Positions 1-5,416 of a stretch of DNA of 7,253 nucleotides are shown here, in pieces (within the stretch, counting starts at the first letter, position 1; each line of letters starts with the position of its first letter). The notes beneath the pieces are model-generated. The model was given only the letters and a program-made list of their open reading frames with translations, did not search any database and had not been told where the DNA came from. The stretch spans positions 1 to 7,253 of the forward strand of contig JAPLEC010000396.1 in the NCBI GenBank assembly GCA_026391515.1, in the 5' to 3' direction. Source of the stretch: Bacteroidia bacterium (GTDB lineage: Bacteria; Bacteroidota; Bacteroidia; Bacteroidales; VadinHA17). The translations under genes and the position numbers were made by a program.

Positions 1-142
1 CAACACTATACTAATTAGAAAATATTTGTGTATAAAGAATAGTGCGTTGCAAAGAGGGGGGAGTTAACATATTGTATACTAATTAATTCCCCCTCTTTAC
101 GAAGTAGAGAGGGGGCAAGGGGGTGAGTACATGCGAGTCTAG
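1..142. other. Non-coding region downstream of the VOC gene
   Basis: I see no convincing gene here on either strand. Apart from the G-run/C-run hairpin element it is AT-rich, and it holds an 11-base direct repeat (TATACTAATTA at 7-17 and again at 75-85). The next gene on the low-coordinate side lies outside the window. Confidence 0.6.
51..126. repeat. G-run/C-run inverted-repeat element, probably a dispersed intergenic repeat
   Basis: The C-rich arm at 89-98 is a perfect 10-base reverse complement of 51-60. The same arm, extended to 89-100, also pairs with 104-115 to give a 12-base stem with one G-T mismatch and a three-base GAA loop. The two foldings exclude each other. A further G-run (118-122) follows. 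The element starts about 20 bases beyond the stop codon of the VOC gene, so it could act as a transcript end or stabiliser. On the minus strand, however, the hairpin is not followed by a T-run, so it is not a textbook intrinsic terminator. The composition is unlike the AT-rich surroundings and resembles short palindromic repeats scattered between genes. The palindromes are seen directly; the dispersed-repeat interpretation is inference. Confidence 0.55.
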
Positions 143-1219
143 TTACAGTTTTACTCTAGAAAATCTAAGCATTTTTACAAGCCAATCCGGAAGAGGTTCA
201 GGTTTTCTTCTTTTCAAATTAAGATGCAATCCTAACTTCTTCATAATAACCAGCTTATGTGTTTCTACAAACTCGATGAGGGTTCCATCAGGATCTTCTA
301 TGTATGAGAAATGGGCAGCTGTTTCACCCATATCGAAACTGTTGCCCTCGTAGCTCTTTTGACTGTCAACAGCAAACGGATGACCTTTGCTTTTACAATA
401 TTCTCTCAGATCATCCATACCATGGATATCGAAACAGAGGTGAATAAATCCCGGATCGCCCCAGAATCGTCCTTCAAAGATTTTTTTACCAGGTTTATCA
501 CAGGGGCAAAGAAGCTCTATGTTACTAATTGGTCCCAGAAGCTTACTGAAAGGTCCGGAAAAAGGCACGGAATTTTTCAGCAGAATCCTTCGGAACTTCT
601 GATTTCCTCCGGGAAGCCTGGAAAGATCCGGGAAGATCCCTGTCGAATCGTACACAATTTCATCATAACCAAGAATATCCGAATAAACAACTCTGGCCTT
701 TTCAATATCGGAAACACCTATAAGAACACCATGTGAGGCACCGGTCTCTTTTTTCTCATCCATAAACCATCCGTCTCCTTCAACAATCTGAAAAATATTC
801 CCGTAATGATCTTTCAGGAAGAAGCTCTTTTTCCCTGAAGGATCTTCTGCAGGTTCACCTAAAAGTCTTGTGTTCCTTTTCTGATAGAAATCATATGCGG
901 TAGAAATATTCTTGGCTTTTATCTTGCAGGCAAGGATTCCAAGGTCGCCCAGCCTGATTTCTTCACGGATATCTATTGGCTCTCTGCCTTTATATTGCCA
1001 AATTTCAAAACCTCCACCGCCCTGAAGATTTAATGCCAGAACAGCATGCCTGTACCATGGCTTGCCCCCGGTAAAGGGAAGCATAAGCCTTGCTTCTGAA
1101 TCATCTTCGAAGATCTTGCAATCGACTCCAAAGAGGTCAAAATACCCTTTCCAGGCTTCCGCAAGGTTTTTTACCCCGATTCCTACCTGTTGTATGCCGC
1201 AAATTTTGTATTCTTTCAT
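143..1219 (-). CDS. Double-domain VOC (glyoxalase/dioxygenase superfamily) protein
   Basis: A protein of 358 residues built from four beta-alpha-beta-beta-beta modules of the vicinal oxygen chelate fold, i.e. two VOC domains (about residues 7-150 and 162-320), followed by a basic tail (about 325-358) ending RFSRVKL. VOC proteins use a metal ion for isomerisation, ring cleavage, or epoxide or thiol transfer; the substrate here cannot be told. The second domain keeps a full candidate metal set: H163 (SHGV), E235 (IEL), H260 (FIHL) and E316 (LIEF). In the first domain Q11, E72 and E147 are present, but the position matching H260 is isoleucine 95, so that half may be structural. I start at the ATG at 1219; a TTG directly before it (1222) is possible but less likely. 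There is no clear Shine-Dalgarno. The gene follows the SDR gene by 19 bases and is probably the last of a three-gene unit. The family call is firm, the activity unknown. Confidence 0.85.
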   Translation of the reverse strand: MKEYKICGIQQVGIGVKNLAEAWKGYFDLFGVDCKIFEDDSEARLMLPFTGGKPWYRHAVLALNLQGGGGFEIWQYKGREPIDIREEIRLGDLGILACKIKAKNISTAYDFYQKRNTRLLGEPAEDPSGKKSFFLKDHYGNIFQIVEGDGWFMDEKKETGASHGVLIGVSDIEKARVVYSDILGYDEIVYDSTGIFPDLSRLPGGNQKFRRILLKNSVPFSGPFSKLLGPISNIELLCPCDKPGKKIFEGRFWGDPGFIHLCFDIHGMDDLREYCKSKGHPFAVDSQKSYEGNSFDMGETAAHFSYIEDPDGTLIEFVETHKLVIMKKLGLHLNLKRRKPEPLPDWLVKMLRFSRVKL

Positions 1220-1238
1220 CAATTAGAAATTAAATGTT

Positions 1239-2042
1239 TTATGTAGATTTTACTTTATCTGCGATTCTGAAAAAAAGCCAGGGCCAGATTCTCCTGATGT
1301 ATAATAATGTCAGCTCACCTCTTCCCACCAGGATCTCCCTTTTATTTCTGATTATTCCCCGGACTATTATTTTCGCGGCCTTTTCCGGTGAAATACCTTT
1401 AGCAAGCCCCTCATCCATTTTACCATGTTCTTTGCCTTCAGAATCCAGGGCATGGAAAGATATATTTGTGCTGACCCTTCCCGGGATGATAACAGAAGTT
1501 CTGATGTTGTTCTGTTTATTCTCAAGGTAGAGAGTTTCAAAAAATCCGTGAAGGGCTTGTTTTGATGCTGAGTAAGCAGAACGAAGAGGGAACCCAAATC
1601 TCCCTGATATACTGCTTGTTGCAGCAATATATCCGGATTTCTGACTTATCATATAAGGCAATACAGCTTTTGTAAGGGCGATGGTACCGAAGTAGTTTAT
1701 TTCAAATATTTTTCTGTCGAGCCATAAAGGTGTTTCATCTATCCTGGCCCTCTGGCTTATTCCGGCTATATTTAGAAGAAAATCAATCCTGCCCAATGTT
1801 TTCATCAGCTGTTCGACAATATCGCTGATTCCCGAGGTTTCAGAGAGATCCAATGGGACACAAATTACCTTTGATGATTTATCAGGGCATCCTGCTTTTA
1901 CTCTTTCAAGACCGGGAGTATCATTTGATGATATTACAACTGTAGCCCCCCTGCTAACAAGCTCATATACAAGTGCTTCTCCAATACCCGAAGATGCCCC
2001 GGTTATCCATACTATTTTACCAGAAAATATTTTATTAACCAT
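1239..2042 (-). CDS. Short-chain dehydrogenase/reductase (classical SDR)
   Basis: A 267-residue NAD(P)-dependent oxidoreductase with one Rossmann domain. Visible motifs are the cofactor loop TGASSGIG (14-21), the DL pair after beta-4 (65-66), NIAG (91-94; the usual form is NNAG), catalytic N115, S144, Y157 and K161 (YSASK), and PGRV (187-190). The catalytic tetrad is therefore complete. The C-terminus (about 245-262) is rich in aromatic, hydrophobic and basic residues (LLYIRRIWPWLFF), which could lie on or in the membrane. This layout recalls the DHRS7-type SDRs. It starts at an ATG only 2 bases after the acyltransferase stop codon, so the two are almost certainly translated from one message, and the VOC gene follows 19 bases later. 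Substrate is unknown; the neighbour suggests a lipid intermediate, which is inference. Confidence 0.9.
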   Translation of the reverse strand: MVNKIFSGKIVWITGASSGIGEALVYELVSRGATVVISSNDTPGLERVKAGCPDKSSKVICVPLDLSETSGISDIVEQLMKTLGRIDFLLNIAGISQRARIDETPLWLDRKIFEINYFGTIALTKAVLPYMISQKSGYIAATSSISGRFGFPLRSAYSASKQALHGFFETLYLENKQNNIRTSVIIPGRVSTNISFHALDSEGKEHGKMDEGLAKGISPEKAAKIIVRGIIRNKREILVGRGELTLLYIRRIWPWLFFRIADKVKST

Positions 2043-2044
2043 AC

Positions 2045-3370
2045 TTATAAGCTTGCAACGAGATTAAGTAATTCATCATGGTTCTTTTTAAGAATCATAT
2101 ACTCCTGATTGTTGTTACGGATATAGTTTTTGATCCTGAATCCTCCTACTATTCGTCTGAATATCAGGTAATAATTCCAGGCGAAAAGACCTGAAAGGGG
2201 CAGGGAAAGGAAGAACATAATGACAATCCACCATGCAACGAAGATGAATGAAATAATTAATAATAACGGTAAAAGAGTTATTGCAAGTGCAAATGAGAAT
2301 CCGAATTTCATTGTTGATCGAAACTGGATGTCCTTTATTTTCCTGCTTTGCAGGTTTGGTATTTCAAGAAATGTCAAGTTAAAAATATTACCATAAATAA
2401 AGAAGGGAACAGTAGCAAGAAGACCCAATAATCCAGCAATAAGCCATACTACGGGATGTTTCTTCTTTGCAAGGAGTCTGTAGTCAGTATTCAGCTCCTT
2501 TGATTTCTGTTTTACCTGCAGGCTGAGGGAGCATATTTTCTGATAGAGTGGAAGATCTTTGTCTTTAAGCTGGTTCATCTTCTGAATTAACATCCTGTCT
2601 CTGAATAATTTAGGATACCTTATTCTGTCGCTGTAGCGGCCGTTTATCAGATTCCTTAACTCGTCAATAGCTTCATAATCCTCTTCTGATCCGATATGGA
2701 CCATTATTCTTTTCATTTCGTAAGAAAGCTTATTCCTGAGTTCATTCAGAGCTATTTCGGGCTTTTTTTTATAGAGATCATGAAATTCCGATACCTCGTT
2801 AGGTTTTCCATAAACAACTGTCAGCACCTGCCTGTATCTGGTGTAGTGGCTGTATTCGAGACCAACAGGAATTATTTTTATTTTAAGCTGAAAATCGGAA
2901 GCTTCATCAGCCTGAAATGCTATCCTGCAGATACCCTTTTTAAGTTGCCGGAGCCTTCTGAAACCTTCATGACTCCCTTCAGGCAGCACAATCAGTCCGT
3001 TCTTATTTCTCAAAACATCAATTGTTTTATCAAATATCGCATCATTTCCGACAACGCTTCTGAAACCATCCCTGATCCGGTAAACAGGTAATATTTTAAG
3101 AAAATAAAGAAGTGCGGCAATTCTCTTTTTTTTAAAAATATCGGCCCGGGCTAGAAAAACAGGCTGTCCTTTGTGGGTAAAAAGAACAGCAAGTGCGTCC
3201 ATCAGGGCATTCTGATGATTCGGAGCAAAAATAAGATGATTATCGGGGTTGATATTATCTCTCCCCATCACAATGACTTTCCTGTAAAAAGCATTATTAT
3301 GCCAGAATCCAACAAGTGCTTTTAGCAAAGCGTATCCCCAGGAATACTTTTCAATGTTTTCCTTGCCCAT
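2045..3370 (-). CDS. PlsC-superfamily glycerolipid acyltransferase with C-terminal membrane segments
   Basis: A 441-residue acyltransferase of the glycerophosphate/lysophospholipid class, which transfers fatty acyl groups to glycerol-phosphate-type acceptors at the inner membrane. Motif I is PNHQNALMDA with H52 and D58, i.e. H-X5-D rather than the common H-X4-D. The later motif is LPEGSHEG (129-136), matching the usual FPEGT/S acceptor-binding motif. VYRIRDG (96-102) probably corresponds to motif II. Residues 190-305 form a charged, probably helical region. Hydrophobic segments at about 306-330 and 356-404 look like two or three membrane spans. At 441 residues it is much longer than E. coli PlsC (about 245). 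The H-X5-D spacing and the C-terminal spans resemble the yeast Gpt2/Sct1 type more than bacterial PlsC. The ATG at 3370 lacks a Shine-Dalgarno. An SDR gene follows after 2 bases. Superfamily is firm; the precise acceptor is unknown. Confidence 0.88.
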   Translation of the reverse strand: MGKENIEKYSWGYALLKALVGFWHNNAFYRKVIVMGRDNINPDNHLIFAPNHQNALMDALAVLFTHKGQPVFLARADIFKKKRIAALLYFLKILPVYRIRDGFRSVVGNDAIFDKTIDVLRNKNGLIVLPEGSHEGFRRLRQLKKGICRIAFQADEASDFQLKIKIIPVGLEYSHYTRYRQVLTVVYGKPNEVSEFHDLYKKKPEIALNELRNKLSYEMKRIMVHIGSEEDYEAIDELRNLINGRYSDRIRYPKLFRDRMLIQKMNQLKDKDLPLYQKICSLSLQVKQKSKELNTDYRLLAKKKHPVVWLIAGLLGLLATVPFFIYGNIFNLTFLEIPNLQSRKIKDIQFRSTMKFGFSFALAITLLPLLLIISFIFVAWWIVIMFFLSLPLSGLFAWNYYLIFRRIVGGFRIKNYIRNNNQEYMILKKNHDELLNLVASL

Positions 3371-3429
3371 TCCAGAATATTTATATTTCAGCTTCCCGCA
3401 GTTCTGAGATTACTGATATCGTGCAAGTT

Positions 3430-3449
3430 AAAAAAAATGGATTTTCCAT
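3430..3449 (-). terminator. Weak hairpin plus T-run, possible intrinsic terminator after hslR
   Basis: On the minus strand a five-base stem (ATGGA/TCCAT, three-base loop) is followed directly by seven more T residues, about 60 bases past the hslR stop codon. The shape and direction fit an intrinsic terminator that would separate the translation genes from the acyltransferase unit. The stem is short and AT-rich, so the call is weak. Confidence 0.25.
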
Positions 3450-3510
3450 GTTAAAATCACAAATACTTTCACGACAATTTTTGGAATATTAAGTCTTTAT
3501 ACCACCTGAT

Positions 3511-3906
3511 TTATTTGTCATTGAATCCATCCTGCCAATCATCAATTATCCTTCTCTCTTTTTTGGTCGGCCGGCCGCTCCCTTTTTTTCTGTAACCTGC
3601 AGATCCTGACCTGTGGATTTCTAGTTTAAGTTTTTCATTTTCAGGAGTAAGATCTTCAATGTAATTTGTAACAAGCTTTGCTGAAATGCGGTTTTCAATG
3701 ACCTCTTTTACTTTAAACGTATAAATCACAGGAGGTTTCTTAACTATCAGAATTTCATTGCGTGCGAGCGACCTTGATGGTTTAACCGGATTATCGTTAA
3801 TCATAATCCTTCCCATTCTGCAGGCATCTGCGGCAAGACTTCTGGTCTTGAAAATCCTTACTGCCCAGAGATATTTATCTATTCGAACAGGTTTAATGTC
3901 AGTCAT
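3511..3906 (-). CDS. hslR: S4-domain ribosome-associated heat-shock protein Hsp15 (HslR)
   Basis: A 131-residue S4 RNA-binding protein, close in length to E. coli Hsp15 (133). The S4 core opens with VRIDKYLWAVRIFKTR (7-22) and continues through GRIMINDNPVKPS (32-44). The basic tail has GRPTKKERR (111-119), which parallels the PDKKERR tail of E. coli Hsp15. The family binds free 50S subunits that still carry a nascent chain on tRNA and holds that tRNA in the P site; the shorter Firmicutes relative RqcP/YabO works in ribosome-associated quality control. The C-terminal extension makes this the Hsp15 rather than the RqcP type. It starts at an ATG 22 bases after the pth stop in an AT-rich leader without Shine-Dalgarno, so it is likely in the pth operon. 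Family assignment is firm. Confidence 0.9.
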   Translation of the reverse strand: MTDIKPVRIDKYLWAVRIFKTRSLAADACRMGRIMINDNPVKPSRSLARNEILIVKKPPVIYTFKVKEVIENRISAKLVTNYIEDLTPENEKLKLEIHRSGSAGYRKKGSGRPTKKERRIIDDWQDGFNDK

Positions 3907-3928
3907 TTAATATATAAAGATGGAGTGT

Positions 3929-4543
3929 TCAGGGAAGATTTTTCTTAGTGGAGTTGCTGATTTTTTTTTCAGGTAATTTTCCTGCTTTATTAAAGGTCGT
4001 CATTGTAAGCTCGGTTCCTGCAGTGCCGAATGACTTTATCATATCAATAACGATAGTAATTCTTTCATCGAGAAATTTTTTTTCTTCCCCGGTCCAGATT
4101 CCGAGGACATAATTGACCTGTGATCCTTTCCTGTAGTTACTGCCTATTCCTATACGGATTCGTGTGTATTCATTAGTGGAGAGGATTGTGTTAATATGAG
4201 CAAGTCCGTTGTGGCCGCCATCATTTCCTTTTAGTCTCATTCTTATGCTGCCAAGAGGAAGAGCAAAATCATCGACAATTACAAGCAGATTTTCAACCTG
4301 TATTTTCTCTTTCTTCATCCAGTATCTCACTGCATTACCGCTGAGATTCATAAAGGTAGAGGGTTTGAGGAGGATGAATTCTCTTCCCTTATATTTTAGT
4401 GAACAGATAAAACCATAACGCTTATCCTTAAAAGAAGTATTGGACGCTTTCGCCATAGCATCCAATACTGTAAATCCTATATTATGGCGGGTATCAGCGT
4501 ACCCGTCCCCTATGTTTCCCAGGCCAACTATAAGATATTTCAT
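3929..4543 (-). CDS. pth: Peptidyl-tRNA hydrolase
   Basis: A 204-residue cytoplasmic esterase that frees tRNA from prematurely released peptidyl-tRNA. The bacterial Pth signature is clear: GLGNIG (8-13) with N10, TRHNIG (18-23) with catalytic H20, KPSTFMNLSG (60-69) with N66, the VDD segment with D91 (equivalent of E. coli D93), and KGNDGGHNGL (105-114) with N112. The segment usually written HDELDLP reads VDDFALP here, so the base next to the catalytic Asp differs. The C-terminus (about 186-204) is lysine-rich and contains a run of nine A bases on the coding strand (complement of 3961-3969). It starts at an ATG 28 bases after the rplY stop and precedes hslR by 22 bases. Confidence 0.96.
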   Translation of the reverse strand: MKYLIVGLGNIGDGYADTRHNIGFTVLDAMAKASNTSFKDKRYGFICSLKYKGREFILLKPSTFMNLSGNAVRYWMKKEKIQVENLLVIVDDFALPLGSIRMRLKGNDGGHNGLAHINTILSTNEYTRIRIGIGSNYRKGSQVNYVLGIWTGEEKKFLDERITIVIDMIKSFGTAGTELTMTTFNKAGKLPEKKISNSTKKNLP

Positions 4544-4571
4544 TGTGCCTGAATATTATACATGAAAATTA

Positions 4572-5315
4572 TTATTTTTTCTCTTTATCCCAGGTTTTAT
4601 CCCTGTCTTTATCCCAGGCCTTATCCCTGTCCTTATCCTTCTCTTTCTCCTTGCCTTTCTCCTTGCCTTTCTCTTCAGCAGGAGCTTCACCGGTAGCTTC
4701 AGCGCCTTCACCAGCTTCAGCAGCAGCGGCAGCAGCAGCTTCTGCAGCTTCTTCTTCTTCAGTCTTAAGGGCAACGCGCGAGGTGGCAACAGTAACAACT
4801 GTTGTAATCTTTGGATCAAGTAATTCTATTTTATTGTATGCGAGATCACTTACTTTTATTGAATGAGCTATCTTGAGATCGGTGACATCAATTACCAGAT
4901 TCTCCGGAAGGTCATTTGCAAATCCTTTTACTTTCAGATGTCTTTTTTTGACTATCAGCTTTCCTCCGGTTTTTACACCGACTGCTTCACCTGTTACAGT
5001 GACCGGGACATCAATAATTACAGGTTTATTTTCAAAAATCTGGACAAAATCGGCATGTAATATTTTATCTGTTACAGGGTGAAACTGCATTTCATGAAGA
5101 ACTACATTATATACCTGACCATCAAGGTCCAGTTTTACAAGGTGGGCTTCATGAGTATATACCAGGTTCTTAAAACTGTTCTCATGTGCATGAAAATGAA
5201 TATTATTTTCTTTTCCATAAATAACACACGGCACACATCCTTCATCCCTGGTCTTTTTGGAGCTTTTCTTTCCGAGTTCCTTTCTTAATGATCCTTTGAT
5301 CTCAATTGTCTTCAT
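4572..5315 (-). CDS. rplY: Ribosomal protein bL25 (Ctc/TL5 type) with long low-complexity tail
   Basis: A 5S rRNA-binding protein of the large subunit, 247 residues from the chosen start. Residues 1-92 are the L25 beta-barrel (MKTIEIKGSLRKELGKK at the N-terminus, CVPCVIYGK, HADFVQ at 87-92), and about 96-182 are the second, TL5/Ctc domain (VPVTVTGEAVGV, LKVKG, LPENLVIDVTDL). From residue 185 the protein becomes low-complexity: a Glu stretch, an Ala/Glu segment (190-215), then a Lys/Glu/Asp segment with the eight-residue repeat DKDRDKAW, DKDRDKTW. The tail of more than 60 residues makes the protein longer than I would expect for a Ctc-type L25. I choose the ATG at 5315 because MKTIEIKG is where the family begins; an in-frame ATG at 5354 would add 13 residues with no L25 character. 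The gene lies between prs and pth, an order also seen in Bacillus. Confidence 0.93.
   Translation of the reverse strand: MKTIEIKGSLRKELGKKSSKKTRDEGCVPCVIYGKENNIHFHAHENSFKNLVYTHEAHLVKLDLDGQVYNVVLHEMQFHPVTDKILHADFVQIFENKPVIIDVPVTVTGEAVGVKTGGKLIVKKRHLKVKGFANDLPENLVIDVTDLKIAHSIKVSDLAYNKIELLDPKITTVVTVATSRVALKTEEEEAAEAAAAAAAEAGEGAEATGEAPAEEKGKEKGKEKEKDKDRDKAWDKDRDKTWDKEKK
4575..4670 (-). repeat. Tandem repeats encoding the charged tail of RplY
   Basis: Two 24-base units (4583-4606 and 4607-4630) differ at only two positions and are followed by a partial copy (4631-4638). On the minus strand they encode the DKDRDKAW/DKDRDKTW octapeptides. Next to them are two identical 12-base units (4644-4655 and 4656-4667), encoding a Lys-Glu-Lys-Gly repeat. 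Both unit lengths are multiples of three, so copy-number change would lengthen or shorten the tail without a frameshift. Confidence 0.85.
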
Positions 5316-5343
5316 TTGTTCATTTGTTATTGTGCTACTCAAA

Positions 5344-5360
5344 GTTACCACCATGGTAAC
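5344..5360. promoter_or_regulatory. Perfect 6+6 inverted repeat in the prs-rplY gap
   Basis: GTTACC (5344-5349) and GGTAAC (5355-5360) are exact reverse complements around a five-base spacer, 29 bases upstream of the chosen rplY start. On the minus strand the downstream half overlaps TAACTTTG (5347 to 5340), an exact match to the Bacteroidota -7 consensus TAnnTTTG. I find no matching TTG/TTTG -33 element at the expected distance. It could be an operator or leader hairpin overlapping a promoter, or chance. Confidence 0.25.
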
Positions 5361-5416
5361 TTCCCATTACACGTTCGACATTTAAAAAATTGGATTGCAA
5401 ATATATTACAAAGGAA

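Noticed and set aside
311..736. A 141-residue plus-strand open frame
   Set aside because: It lies wholly antisense to the VOC gene, whose protein has clear domain motifs; the antisense product has no recognisable character.
1220..1222. TTG as the start of the VOC gene
   Set aside because: An ATG follows directly at 1219 and is the simpler choice; the extra residue adds nothing recognisable.
2760..2772. A-AAA-AAG slippery-type heptamer within the acyltransferase frame
   Set aside because: The frame continues uninterrupted through the downstream membrane segments and no obvious stimulatory structure is seen; Lys-Lys-Lys codons in AT-rich DNA explain it.
2696..3091. Plus-strand 131-residue open frame
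   Set aside because: Antisense to the acyltransferase catalytic region; no motifs and no start signal.
3961..3969. Nine-base A-run on the coding strand near the end of pth, as a phase-variation tract
   Set aside because: It affects only the poorly conserved Lys-rich C-terminal tail, and the frame is intact; a slip would barely change the enzyme.
4583..4667. CRISPR-like array
   Set aside because: The units are adjacent coding tandem repeats without spacers, inside rplY.
4556..4819. Minus-strand Leu/Lys/Arg-rich frame overlapping the end of rplY
   Set aside because: It is an out-of-frame reading of the same tandem repeats, with no domain and no separate start signal.
4543..4866. Plus-strand open frame rich in Ser, Leu and Ala
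   Set aside because: It is the antisense reading of the repetitive RplY tail; the low-complexity DNA keeps several frames open by composition alone.
5316..5354. Upstream ATG giving RplY a 13-residue N-terminal extension
   Set aside because: The family begins at MKTIEIKG; the extra residues show no L25 similarity and overlap a promoter-like motif and a palindrome.
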